The notes beneath the pieces are model-generated. The model saw only the letters and a list, made by a program, of their open reading frames with translations. It was not told where the DNA came from and ran no database searches. Of a stretch of DNA of 64,000 nt, positions 16,504 to 25,524 are shown one piece after another. The DNA is from CAVUFH01 sp963740835. Lineage in GTDB: Bacteria > Actinomycetota > Acidimicrobiia > IMCC26256 > PALSA-610. The translations under genes were made by a program, and so were the position numbers. How positions within the stretch are numbered: position 1 is the first letter of the stretch; the number at the start of each line of letters is the position of its first letter. The stretch spans positions 310,001 to 374,000 of the forward strand of contig CAVUFH010000007.1 of NCBI GenBank assembly GCA_963740835.1, given 5' to 3'.

Positions 16504-17660
16504 GCGATCGCGTCGACGAGCTGCGGCGCACCCTCGAAGGTGTCATCGGCGTTCCGGCAACCGAAGGCAACCGCATCGAGGTGCTGCGCAACGGTGACGA
16601 GATCTTCGCGGCGATGCTCGACGCGATCGCAAGAGCCGAGCACACGATCGACTTCCTCACGTTCGTGTACTGGAGCGGCGAGATCGGCACCGAGTTCGCG
16701 CGCCGTCTCGCCGAGCGCGCGCAGGACGCTGTGCGGGTGCGCGTGCTCCTCGACGCGTGGGGCGCGCACCCCATGGACCGCGCCGCGATCGACGAGATGG
16801 AGGCCGCGGGCGTGCTCCTCCGGTGGTTCCGACCCATGCGCAGGTTCCGGCTCGGATCCGTGAACCACCGCACGCACCGGAAGGTGCTCGTCGTGGACGA
16901 GTCGATCGCGTTCACCGGCGGGGTCGGTATCGCGGACGAGTGGAAAGGAGACGCGCGCAACGAGCACGAGTGGCGAGACACCCACTTTCGCATCCACGGC
17001 CCTGCTGTCGACGGCTTGCGCGCCGCGTTCCTCGACAACTGGGCCGAGACCGACCCCGAGCTCTTCGACGAAGTTACCGACCGCTTCCCGGACCAACCCA
17101 AGCCCGGCGAAACGATCGTGCAGTGTGTGCGCGGCGCGTCCGAAACCGGATGGAGCGATGTCGCCACGTTGTTTCGCACGCTGTTGCAGTCGGCGCGCCA
17201 GTGCGTGCGGATCGCGACGGCGTACTTCGTCCCCGACGAGGAGATCACCAAGCGGCTGTGTGACGCGGCGGACCGCGGCGTGCATGTGCAGATCCTGCTG
17301 CCCGGCCCGCACGCCGACAAGCGGCTCGTGCAGCTCGCAAGCGAAGCGACCTACCACGAGCTCCTCGAGCACGGCATCGAGATGTGGAACTTCCAGCCGT
17401 CGATGATGCACGCCAAGATCATGACGGTCGACGGCGTGGTCGCGAACATCGGCTCGGCCAACCTGAACGCGCGGTCGACCGCCTGCGACGAGGAGATCAA
17501 CGTCGTCACGCTCGATCCTGAGCTCGTGCGCATCCTCGACGAGCACTTCGACGCCGACCTGGAGCGCAGCGTGCAGATCAAGACGGTGCGCTGGGAACGG
17601 CGCACTCTGCGCCAGCGCGTCTCCGAGCAGCTCGTCACGCCGCTGCGGCGCTGGTTCTAG
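16500..17660 (+). CDS. Phospholipase D-like protein, cardiolipin synthase type
   Basis: A 386-residue protein with two HKD motifs. The first lies in HRTHRKVLVVD near residue 125, the second in MMHAKIMTVD near residue 305. The first reads H-x-K-x4-D as required, and the second is also complete, so the enzyme should be active. Cardiolipin synthases of this family join two phosphatidylglycerols or exchange head groups. Unlike E. coli ClsA it lacks N-terminal membrane helices, resembling ClsB. GTG 16500 overlaps the YihY stop, making this the last gene of the phospholipid operon. Confidence 0.88.
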   Translation: MSDRVDELRRTLEGVIGVPATEGNRIEVLRNGDEIFAAMLDAIARAEHTIDFLTFVYWSGEIGTEFARRLAERAQDAVRVRVLLDAWGAHPMDRAAIDEMEAAGVLLRWFRPMRRFRLGSVNHRTHRKVLVVDESIAFTGGVGIADEWKGDARNEHEWRDTHFRIHGPAVDGLRAAFLDNWAETDPELFDEVTDRFPDQPKPGETIVQCVRGASETGWSDVATLFRTLLQSARQCVRIATAYFVPDEEITKRLCDAADRGVHVQILLPGPHADKRLVQLASEATYHELLEHGIEMWNFQPSMMHAKIMTVDGVVANIGSANLNARSTACDEEINVVTLDPELVRILDEHFDADLERSVQIKTVRWERRTLRQRVSEQLVTPLRRWF

Positions 17661-17684
17661 CGAAGCCGAGTACCGTCTGCGCTC

Positions 17685-18596
17685 GTGACAGCGACTGATG
17701 TCCCGCTGATCCCCGTGCCCGCGGCGCCGGCCGGTCACGAGTACCGGCACGTCACCGTGGACCGGTACGCGGGCGCCTGTGGTGCAGTGATCTCGGGCGT
17801 CGACCTCGCGAGCGAGCTCAACGACGACGCGGTCGCGGAGATCCGGCGGGCGCTGCTCGACCACCAGGTGATCTTCTTCCGCGGGCAGTCGCTGACGCCC
17901 GAACAGCAGGTCGGCTTCAGTCGCCGCTTCGGCCCGTACAGCCCGGTGCCGTTCGTCGAGCCCCTCGCCGGCCATCCCGAAGTGATCGCGGTCGTGCGCG
18001 AACCGAGCGAACAGACGGGGCTCGTGTTCGGCGGCTTGTGGCACTCGGACTTCTCGTTCCTGCCTCAGCCTCCGATGGGTTCGATCCTGCATGCGATCGA
18101 AGTGCCGCCGTACGGCTCGGACACCATCTGGGCCAACCAGTACCTCGCGTACCGCGGTCTGTCGCGATCGATGCGCCAGGTCCTCGCCGGACTCCGTGGC
18201 ATCCACAGCGCCGTCAACGCGTACTCGCCGAAGATGCAAGCGATCCATGACATGTTCGCGGGCATGACGGTGCAGACCAGCGACGACGCGAACCGTACGC
18301 AGGAGCATCCGGTCGTGCGGCGGCATGCGGAGACCGCGCAGCCCGCGCTGTTCGTCAACGCGCAGTACACGATCGCCCTCGCCGGGTTCCATCCGCACGA
18401 GTCGCAGCTGTTGCTCGATCACTTATTCGCGCATTCGACGCAACCCGGCTACACGTGCCGCTGGCAGTGGGCCACCGGCGACGTCGCGTTCTGGGACAAC
18501 CGCTGCGCCCAACACATGGTGATGGGCGACGTGGCCGGCCACCGGCGCTACATGCACCGCACAACGGTGGCCGGCGAAGCGCCCGTCCCCGTATGA
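17685..18596 (+). CDS. TauD/TfdA-family 2-oxoglutarate dioxygenase
   Basis: A 303-residue Fe(II)/2-oxoglutarate oxygenase. The iron ligands are in LWHSDFSF (HxD) near residue 116 and in QHMVMGDVAGHRRYMHRT near the C-terminus, with the Arg that binds 2-oxoglutarate close behind. The N-terminal strand GAVISGVDLASEL is typical. Family members cut taurine, aryloxyacetates or alkyl sulfates by hydroxylation; the substrate here is unknown. GTG 17685 lies 8 bases after TACCGT (17671-17676), suggesting a leaderless transcript. Confidence 0.87.
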   Translation: MTATDVPLIPVPAAPAGHEYRHVTVDRYAGACGAVISGVDLASELNDDAVAEIRRALLDHQVIFFRGQSLTPEQQVGFSRRFGPYSPVPFVEPLAGHPEVIAVVREPSEQTGLVFGGLWHSDFSFLPQPPMGSILHAIEVPPYGSDTIWANQYLAYRGLSRSMRQVLAGLRGIHSAVNAYSPKMQAIHDMFAGMTVQTSDDANRTQEHPVVRRHAETAQPALFVNAQYTIALAGFHPHESQLLLDHLFAHSTQPGYTCRWQWATGDVAFWDNRCAQHMVMGDVAGHRRYMHRTTVAGEAPVPV

Positions 18597-18609
18597 CCGA
18601 TCGGCCCGT

Positions 18610-19491
18610 GTGACCGATCGTGGCGTGAGCGACCCCGCGACCTACGATCCGGGCTACGGCCCGCTCGTCGAGACCCATGTGCGCATCGCGACGTGGAACA
18701 TCTGGGCCCGGTACGGCCCGTGGGCAGAACGCGCGCCGGTCATCGAGTCGACGTTGCGCGGGATCGACGCCGACATCGTGGGGTTGCAGGAAGTGTGGAA
18801 CGACGGCACCCGCAACCAGGCGCGCGAGCTCGCGACCGCGCTCGGCTACGAGGCCGCGGTCTGGGCACCGAACCTCACCTTCCCCGACGGCGTCCAGGCC
18901 GGCAACGCCGTGATCTCGCGCTGGCCGATCACCCGCCACGAGATACGACTGTTGCCCCGCGAGGGTGCCGGCGCGCGCGACGACGAAGGCGAGGAGCGTC
19001 TGGCGCTGCTCGCGGAGGTCGACGGGCCGCGCGGACCGATCCAGGTGTTCTGTGCGCACTTGAGCTGGCGCGACGATCACAGCGCCGTGCGCCAGGAACA
19101 GGTGCGCGCACTGTGCGAGTTCGTGCGCGAGTGCCGACCGCGCTCGTTTCCTGCGATCGTGGTCGGCGACCTCAACTCGGAACCCACGAGCGACGAGGTC
19201 CGAATGCTCACCGGGCTCGCGGCGGTGCCGGTTCCGGGCGTCGTGTTCCGCGACACGTGGCGCGTCGTGCACGGCAACGCCGATGGGGATCCCGGCTACA
19301 CCGTCACGAACGCGAACCCGTTCGACCGAGCGAACCTGTTCCTCGACCAACGCATCGACTACGTGCTCGCGGGCGTGCCGAAGCTCGGCGGCGTCGGCCA
19401 CGCGCTCGACGTGCGCGTGTTCGGCGACGAACCGGTCGCGGGCATGTTCGGCTCGGACCACTACGGCGTCCGTGCCGATTTGCGCTATTGA
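18610..19491 (+). CDS. Endonuclease/exonuclease/phosphatase-family hydrolase
   Basis: A 293-residue protein of the EEP superfamily, which cleaves phosphodiester or phosphomonoester bonds with a divalent metal. Visible are RIATWNIWARYG near residue 22, IVGLQEVWND (metal Glu), VFCAHLSWR, VVGDLNSEP (Asp/Asn pair) and the final GSDHYGV (catalytic Asp-His). All catalytic blocks are present. No signal peptide is seen, so it is likely cytosolic. The substrate class (DNA, phospholipid head group or inositol phosphate) is open. It starts at GTG 18610, 13 bases after the TauD gene, so they may be one transcript. Confidence 0.88.
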   Translation: MTDRGVSDPATYDPGYGPLVETHVRIATWNIWARYGPWAERAPVIESTLRGIDADIVGLQEVWNDGTRNQARELATALGYEAAVWAPNLTFPDGVQAGNAVISRWPITRHEIRLLPREGAGARDDEGEERLALLAEVDGPRGPIQVFCAHLSWRDDHSAVRQEQVRALCEFVRECRPRSFPAIVVGDLNSEPTSDEVRMLTGLAAVPVPGVVFRDTWRVVHGNADGDPGYTVTNANPFDRANLFLDQRIDYVLAGVPKLGGVGHALDVRVFGDEPVAGMFGSDHYGVRADLRY

Positions 19492-19498
19492 TGCGGTG

Positions 19499-20613
19499 TT
19501 ACGACTCGGCGGGCGCGGCCGGGCCGGGGCGCACGACGTAGTCGTCGGCTTCGGGATCGAACTCCAGCTCGACGATGCCGCGCTGCGCCGCCGCTTTGTT
19601 GAACTGGAGGAAGCCGCCGTAGCCGAAACGCTTCTCGCTGAAGTCGGGTTGCGCCTTGCGCAGCTGGTTCTTCAGGCCCGAGAGGTGCAGCGGCCCCTTG
19701 GCCGACAGCTTCGCGACGACCGAGCGCAGCAGGGCGAACGCGGCATCCCGCTCGTCGGCTTCGGTCGGGAACGACACGGTCGGGTCGCCGGTGTTCGTGC
19801 CCGTCCCCAGCTCCACGACGCCACGTTCCGCGAGGTGCCGGAGGAGTTCGGTGAAGCCCCGGAAGCCGTACGTCGTCTCGCTGAACGTCGGGTCCTTGCG
19901 CAGGATCGTGCGCTTCAACATCGATGCGAGCACGGGTCCACCCGTACTGCGTTCGAGACCGGAGAGCGTCTGGGTCACGAGCACGACGAGGTCGGCTTCG
20001 CGTGGCGCGTGGGCTCGTCGGCCGCGAGTTGCTCGGCTTCGGGCTCGGCGTCTGCATCCTTCGTCGCGCCTGCGGACTTTCGACCGCGGCGGGCCGGAGT
20101 GCTGCGGCTGCTCCGCTTCGGCGCGGCTGGTTCGACCCCCTCGAGCCTTTCGTAGAACAGGAACTCGTCGCATGCGGGCGGCAGCAGTGCGGATGTCGAC
20201 GCCTCGATGCCGATGCCGATCACCCGACGGTTCAGTTCGCGCAGCTTGTGAACGAGCGGGGTGAAGTCGCTGTCACCGGTGCCGAGCACGAAGGTCGTGA
20301 TGTAGTCGCGCTCGAGGCAGAGCTCGACCGCGTCGACCGCCATCTTGATGTCGGCCGCGTTCTTGCGGACCACGCCCATGCGTTGCGGGATCTCGATCAA
20401 CTCGACGTGGTGGCGGGTGAGCTCGCGCCGGTCGTCGCCGAAGCGCGACCAGTCGGCGTAGGCACGCCGGACGACGACCCGGCCGCGTTCGGCGAGCGCG
20501 TCCGCGATCGGCCGGAAGTCGAGCGGGCTGCCGCCCAGCGCTTCGCGGGCGCCGATGGCGAGGTTCTCGTAGTCGAGGAACAGCGCGATGCGTTCTTCGT
20601 CGTCGGCGGGCAT
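19499..20613 (-). CDS. NYN-domain RNase-like protein with OST-HTH/LOTUS domains, frameshifted
   Basis: Two overlapping reading frames make one gene. From ATG 20613 the first gives an NYN (LabA/PIN-like) domain: IALFLDYENLAIGARE with the metal Asp, KNAADIKMAVDAVEL, and VLGTGDSDFTPLV. It then runs through a Lys/Arg/Ala-rich linker and stops at 19975. The other frame continues with DPTFSETTYGFRGFTELL and PDFSEKRFGYGGFLQF, two OST-HTH/LOTUS-type units, to 19499. The frames join cleanly near 19994-20003 if one base, probably a G, is restored. NYN-OST-HTH proteins are thought to bind or cleave RNA. It follows the PhyH gene by 8 bases. Confidence 0.82.
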
Positions 20614-20621
20614 CAGGCGCG

Positions 20622-21443
20622 TCAGGCGTCGTAGAAGAACGGATCGTGCAGGCCGACGAGCGTGCGGGCCCGTTCCGTCTTCGCGCGCAAGATCGCTTCC
20701 TCCGAAAGTTGGTTCGCGATGTCGGTCGTGCGCAAGCGTTGCGCAAGATCGCGGCGACCGTAATGCACCTGCAGGAAGTAGCGGCCCCGCCCATCGGGCG
20801 CGGCCGGCAGACCGCGGTGCCACACGTCGGAGACGAACAGCGCGACATCGCCTGCGTTCGCCTCGACGAGCACCGGCGGGCGCCCGTCGTAGGTCAGCTC
20901 CGGGTCGTACATCCGGTCGAACGGCGCGAGGCGTCCGGAACGGTGGCTGCCGGGCACGATCGCGGTCGGTCCGTCGGCGGCGGCGCAGTCCTGGAGGTAG
21001 ATGTGCGCGCCGATCGCGAACACCGGATACGGGATGCGGTCGTCCCAGGGGACGTCCTCGCGGCGCGGGATGTGCGGGCCCGCGTCGCAGTGCCACGGGC
21101 CGCCCGCGAAGTCGGCCGGGTTCCGCCACGCGGTGTTGGCGATGACGTGGCAATCCTCGGCCAGCAACGGTTCGATCACTTCGAGCACACGCGGGTCGCT
21201 CACCGCGGCCTGGCACGCCGCGCTGCGGTTGCACAGCTCGTAGCGGAACTCGACCTTGTCTTCGCGTGTGCGCTCGGGGGGAACGGTGTCGAAGACGACG
21301 TCGATCTCTTCGCGGAGCGCGGCAACCGCACGACCGTCGAAGACGCCGGGGAGCATCGCCCAGCCGTCCTGCTCGAGCTGCGAGGTGGCGGCCGGCGCGT
21401 CGCCCTCGTACACACCCAAGTTCTTCAGCAATCGCCGGATCAC
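20622..21443 (-). CDS. Phytanoyl-CoA dioxygenase (PhyH)-family protein
   Basis: About 273 residues. A cupin-like Fe(II)/2-oxoglutarate oxygenase with iron ligands in WHCDAGPH and WHRGLPAAP, and GPTAIVPGSHRSGR between them. PhyH relatives hydroxylate acyl chains, ectoine or small natural products; no substrate can be assigned. The start is GTG 21443 because TAGGGT lies 7 bases upstream (complement of 21451-21456); GTG 21452, three codons earlier, is also possible. It is cotranscribed with the NYN gene downstream and is the third 2-oxoglutarate oxygenase gene in the window. Confidence 0.85.
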   Translation of the reverse strand: MIRRLLKNLGVYEGDAPAATSQLEQDGWAMLPGVFDGRAVAALREEIDVVFDTVPPERTREDKVEFRYELCNRSAACQAAVSDPRVLEVIEPLLAEDCHVIANTAWRNPADFAGGPWHCDAGPHIPRREDVPWDDRIPYPVFAIGAHIYLQDCAAADGPTAIVPGSHRSGRLAPFDRMYDPELTYDGRPPVLVEANAGDVALFVSDVWHRGLPAAPDGRGRYFLQVHYGRRDLAQRLRTTDIANQLSEEAILRAKTERARTLVGLHDPFFYDA

Positions 21444-21497
21444 GCCTTCCACCCTACGCGGAACCCATCGCTTCCAACAGTTGGCAGTGAAGCACGC

Positions 21498-22265
21498 TCA
21501 GGGCTGGAGAAGGCGGCCGAGGCGGCGTTGCGCGATGCGGAGCCCGACGGCGCCCATCACCGCGAGGTACGCGGCGTTCAGCAGGAGCGACCAGTGCAGC
21601 GAACCGAGCACGAGCGAACGCTCGAGCACCACGCCCTGGTACAGCGGCGTGATCCGGATGAACGCCTCGAGCGCAGCGGGGTACTGCGAGATCGGGAAGA
21701 ACGTCGCCGAGAACAAGAACAGCGGCACGATCGCGAGGTTGATGTAGTCGAAGTCGAGGAAGCTGCGCATGAACGTGGTGGCCGCGAGCCCGGCGCCCGC
21801 GAAACCGAAACCGATCAGCACGGCCACCGGCGCGGCGAGGATCGCCCACCACGACTCGACCAACCCGAACAGCACCATCGTGAGCAGGAACACGGTGGAG
21901 TAGATCGCGCCGCGCAACAGCGACCACGCGACTTCACCGCGTGCGAGGTCCGACGGGCCGATGGGTGTCGACAACACAGAGTCGTAGACCTTCGTGTACT
22001 TGAACTTCACGAAGAAGTTGAACGTCGCGTCGAGCAGCGCGCCGGTCATCGCCGACATCGCGAGCAACCCGGGGGCGACAAAGTGGTCGTACGGCACCGA
22101 GTTGCCGTTGAACTCGAGGTCGCCGACGAGCTTGCCGACGCCGATGCCGATCGAGAGCAGGTAGAGCAGCGGCTCGGCGAACCCGGTGGCGAAGATGAAC
22201 CACATGCGCCGGTACGCGAGGACGTTGCGCTCGACGACACGCGTGGCCCGCTGCAACGCGATCAT
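21498..22265 (-). CDS. ABC-2 type transporter permease
   Basis: A 255-residue permease with about six membrane helices. The ABC-2 signature region includes FVAPGLLAMSAMTGALLDATFN and LFLFSATFFPISQYP. It pairs with the permease gene just upstream, whose stop overlaps this ATG as ATGA, and with the ATPase gene before that: a three-gene exporter operon of the DrrA/DrrB kind. Such systems export drugs, polyketides or glycolipids. No biosynthetic cluster is adjacent, so the cargo is unknown. Confidence 0.88.
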   Translation of the reverse strand: MIALQRATRVVERNVLAYRRMWFIFATGFAEPLLYLLSIGIGVGKLVGDLEFNGNSVPYDHFVAPGLLAMSAMTGALLDATFNFFVKFKYTKVYDSVLSTPIGPSDLARGEVAWSLLRGAIYSTVFLLTMVLFGLVESWWAILAAPVAVLIGFGFAGAGLAATTFMRSFLDFDYINLAIVPLFLFSATFFPISQYPAALEAFIRITPLYQGVVLERSLVLGSLHWSLLLNAAYLAVMGAVGLRIAQRRLGRLLQP

Positions 22266-23074
22266 CCCGCCAACCGCCGCGTGAACGTGCGCGTCCCGGT
22301 CAGCCAGCCTGTCACGACGACGGCGACGAGGAACGCGACATGCGCCAGCATCGGCCAGAACGCGAGGTTGCCCGTGGTCGCGCGTCGGGCGAGCTCGACC
22401 CCGTGCCAGAGCGGCGAGAGCACCGCGATCGGCTCGAGCCAGTTCGGCAGTTCCGAGATCGGGAAGAACGTGCCGGAGAACAAGAACAACGGCAGGATCC
22501 CGAGCCGCATGATGACGGGGAACGAGAAGTCGGTCTCCTGCGTCACCGAGAACGCGGCCATCGGCGCGCAGAACGCGGCCGCGGTGAGCGCGGCGGCGGG
22601 CACGGCGAGCACGCCCCACGGAGACGCGATGCCGCCGAGCAGCGCGGCCACGACCAGGAACACCGAGCTGCTCACCACGGTGCGGATCGCCTGCCAGACG
22701 ACGAAGCCTCCGAACACGTCCGCGGCGCGGATCGGTGTCGCGACCATCCCGTGGTAGAAGCGGATCCACTTCACGCCGGCCACCACCGGCCACAACGCCT
22801 CGCCGGCCGCGAGTTGCACCGCGCTCGCGATCATCAGCCCCGGCGCGACGAACTGCAGGTACGAGACACCGCTGACGTCGCCCGACGACTTGTCGATCAG
22901 GTTCCCGAGCCCGACTCCCATCGCGGCGAGGAAGAGGATCGGGCTGAGGAACGTCGAGAACGCGAGCCCGCGCCACAGCCGGCGGTACACCTGCCACTCG
23001 CGCTCGACGACGCGCAGGAGTGGCGGCGTCTGGCGCCGTACGGCGGCCGGCGCGGGTGCGGTGCTCGTCGCCAT
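22262..23074 (-). CDS. ABC-2 type transporter permease
   Basis: A 270-residue permease of the same family as its downstream neighbour. It has LQFVAPGLMIASAVQLAAGE and LFLFSGTFFPISELPNW and about six membrane helices after a 30-residue polar N-terminus. The two permeases probably form a heterodimer with the ATPase. ATG 23074 lies 19 bases after the corrected end of the ATPase gene. The two permeases clearly share ancestry in the C-terminal half, suggesting an old duplication. Confidence 0.88.
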   Translation of the reverse strand: MATSTAPAPAAVRRQTPPLLRVVEREWQVYRRLWRGLAFSTFLSPILFLAAMGVGLGNLIDKSSGDVSGVSYLQFVAPGLMIASAVQLAAGEALWPVVAGVKWIRFYHGMVATPIRAADVFGGFVVWQAIRTVVSSSVFLVVAALLGGIASPWGVLAVPAAALTAAAFCAPMAAFSVTQETDFSFPVIMRLGILPLFLFSGTFFPISELPNWLEPIAVLSPLWHGVELARRATTGNLAFWPMLAHVAFLVAVVVTGWLTGTRTFTRRLAG

Positions 23075-23093
23075 CTCGGCCCTCGTCGCCCTC

Positions 23094-24027
23094 TCAGTCC
23101 TCGTCGAGCGTGCGCCCGGTGAGGATGAGGAACACGTCCTCGAGGCTCGCCCGCCGCACGAGCACGGAAGCGGCGCGCATACCGCTTTCGGTGATGGTCT
23201 CGGCGACGCTGTCGCCGTCGTCCACGTACAGGACGACGCGGTCCGCGAGCGGTTCGACGCGTTCGACGAGCGGCTCGAGCTTGGCCAGCGCCGCGACCTG
23301 ATCCGCGTCGGCTTCGAAGCGCACTTCCACGACCTCGCGCGTCACGTGCCGGCTGATCAGGTCGCGCGGCGAACCCTTCGCCGACGATGTGCCCGCGGTC
23401 CATGATCACGAGCCGGTCGCACAGCTGCTCGGCTTCGTCCATGTAGTGCGTGGTCAGCACGAGCGTCACGCCCGCGCGCTTCAGCTGGTAGAGCCGTTCC
23501 CACACCAGGTGCCGCGCCTGTGGGTCGAGGCCCGTGGTCGGTTCGTCGAGGAGCAGCAGCTCGGGCTGGTTGATGAGCGCGCGCGCGATCGTGAGCCGGC
23601 GCTTCATGCCGCCGGAGAGCGGGTCGACCTTCGAGTCGCGCCGGTCGGTGAGCTGCACGAAGTCGAGGAGCTCCTCTGCCCGCTCGCGGATCACGGCGCG
23701 CGGGAGGTCGAAGTAGCGCCCATAGATGAGCAGGTTGTCCCACACCGTCAGCTCGGTGTCGTGGTTGTCCTCCTGCGGTACCACGCCCAGGCGGCTGCGG
23801 ATCGTCGGGCCGTCGATCTCCGGGTCGAGCCCGAGCACGCGCAGGTAACCATCGGTGATCGGCGAGACGCACCCGACCATGCGCATCGACGAGGTCTTGC
23901 CCGCGCCGTTCGGGCCGAGGAAACCGAAGGCCTCACCGGGCTCGATCGCGAAGTCGACGGCGTCGACCGCGACGAACGAACCGAACCGTTTCGTCAGCGC
24001 GCGCGCTTCGACCAGGGGCGGAGTCAC
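23094..24027 (-). CDS. ABC transporter ATPase (DrrA-like), frameshifted
   Basis: The ATPase of the exporter. From GTG 24027 the frame gives Walker A GPNGAGKTS, the Q-loop QEDNHDTEL, signature LSGGMKRR, Walker B LLLLDEPTTGLD and the H-loop THYMDEAE. It then leaves frame near 23374-23376, where a GGG run (minus strand) has one G too many. With one G removed it continues as SPRDLISRHVTREVVEV to a normal DrrA-type C-terminus ending at 23094. An open but dissimilar extension runs to 22897 in the uncorrected frame. TAGCGT (complement of 24036-24041) lies 8 bases before the GTG, a likely leaderless start for the operon. Confidence 0.87.
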
Positions 24028-24054
24028 AGCGGCCGACGCTACCGCCTCGCGCGA

Positions 24055-25500
24055 TCAGTCCTCGTGGGATTCCGCGCGCCGTTCGTTGATGCGCTGCGCC
24101 GGCCACTTGCCCGAGTCGGTCTCGTCGTAGGTCCAGTCGGGCTGGCGGCGGGCGTGATCGACGTCGAGGCGCGCGAGTCCGTCCTCGATCTCGAGGATAG
24201 GAGCGACGAGGTACGGGTCTGCGGCATGCAGGTGCTTGTCGACGTGGCCTCGCACGGCGTCGGGAAAGAGGTCGAGCAAGCTGTTCACCACGATCTGCTG
24301 CTGGTTCGCGAGCGTGCACCGCGCGCTGTCGGCGACGGTGTTGGCGCGATCGCCGAGCGCGTCGACATCGAAGTGCGACGCGTCCGAGCGTCGGATCTTG
24401 TCGAGCAGGCCTGCCATCGCGAGCCCGTCCCGTTTGCACGGCGTGCACTGCCCGCACGACTCGACCGACAAGAACCGCTCGACGCCGTGCGCGACGGCGA
24501 CGACGTCGGTGCGGTCGTCGATGACGATGAACCCGGCCGCGCCGAGCCCGCTGCCCGCGTCGCGCATGGCTTCGTACGTGAGCGGCGTATCGAGCGCGGA
24601 CGCGGGGATGAACGCGTTGGCCACACCCGACAGCACCGCGACGATCTCCCGGCCGTCCTCGACGCCACCCCCGATCTCGTTGATCGCATCGCGCAGCGTC
24701 GTGCCCATCGGGATCTCGGCCACGCCCGCACGCCGGGTCGCACCACTCACAGTGCACACCAGCGTGCCCGGTGACTCCTCCGTGCCGTAGGCACGGAACG
24801 CGTCGACGCCATCGGCGAGGATCCGGGGCACGTTCGCGAGCGTCTCGCAGTTGTTGGCGAGGGTCGGCGGAGCGATGCCCTCACCACCGGGCTCGGCCAG
24901 CTCGAGATCGGCGGCCGACTCGGTGCCGTCGCCGACCTCGTCCACGCCGTGACGCCAGGGCGGTGCGACGCGCGGGAACGGTTCGCGGCCGTCGAGCACC
25001 TCGAGCAGGCCGGTCTCCTCGCCGTAGAGGTAGGAGTTCGGACCGCCGTAGGCGATGACCTCGATGCCGTCGAGCCAGCCCGCGGCGCGCAGCTCTTCGA
25101 TCGCCTCGACGACGTGCGCCATCCCGCGCGTGAACGTCTCCTTCATGGCGACGATGACCTTCTCCGCGTCCACCGCGTACGCGGCGATCAGCGCGCCTTC
25201 GAGCACCTGGTAGGGATTCCTGCGCAGCAGCGTGCGGTCCTTGAACGAGCCCGGCTCGCCCTCCGCCGCGTTCACCACCACCGTGGTCGCGTACACGGAC
25301 GACTCGTACGCGGCGACGGTCTGCCACTTGCGCCCGGTCGGGAACCCGGCACCGCCGCGGCCGCGCAGTCCCGCGGCGAGCACGGTCTCGATCGTCTGCG
25401 TCGCCGGCGCGCCGCGAGCGGCCTCCAGGCCCCGCCCGCCACCGAGGGCGAGGTAGGCCTCGAACGACACAACCGGACTCGGGTCGAGGACGCGATGCAC
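24055..25500 (-). CDS. NuoF-like NADH dehydrogenase 51-kDa-type subunit, stand-alone
   Basis: A 481-residue flavoprotein. It has the FMN/NADH motif GRGGAGFPTGRKW and NAAEGEPGSFKDRTLL, an SLBB-like segment (VSGATRRAGVAEIPMGTTL), and the 4Fe-4S site ESCGQCTPCKRDG with the fourth Cys in RCTLANQQ. It is of the size and layout of NuoF, HoxF and FdsB diaphorase subunits, which pass electrons between NADH and an iron-sulfur partner. No nuo, hox or fds partner is adjacent: the neighbours are an ABC exporter and terC. Its partner is therefore unknown. Confidence 0.85.
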   Translation of the reverse strand: MHRVLDPSPVVSFEAYLALGGGRGLEAARGAPATQTIETVLAAGLRGRGGAGFPTGRKWQTVAAYESSVYATTVVVNAAEGEPGSFKDRTLLRRNPYQVLEGALIAAYAVDAEKVIVAMKETFTRGMAHVVEAIEELRAAGWLDGIEVIAYGGPNSYLYGEETGLLEVLDGREPFPRVAPPWRHGVDEVGDGTESAADLELAEPGGEGIAPPTLANNCETLANVPRILADGVDAFRAYGTEESPGTLVCTVSGATRRAGVAEIPMGTTLRDAINEIGGGVEDGREIVAVLSGVANAFIPASALDTPLTYEAMRDAGSGLGAAGFIVIDDRTDVVAVAHGVERFLSVESCGQCTPCKRDGLAMAGLLDKIRRSDASHFDVDALGDRANTVADSARCTLANQQQIVVNSLLDLFPDAVRGHVDKHLHAADPYLVAPILEIEDGLARLDVDHARRQPDWTYDETDSGKWPAQRINERRAESHED

Positions 25501-25524
25501 CGCAACTCCAAATTCTTTGGCGCG

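Noticed and set aside
19975..20010. Programmed frameshift in the NYN/OST-HTH gene
   Set aside because: No slippery heptamer or downstream structure is evident, and three other genes show the same kind of single-base break; a sequence error is the simpler account.
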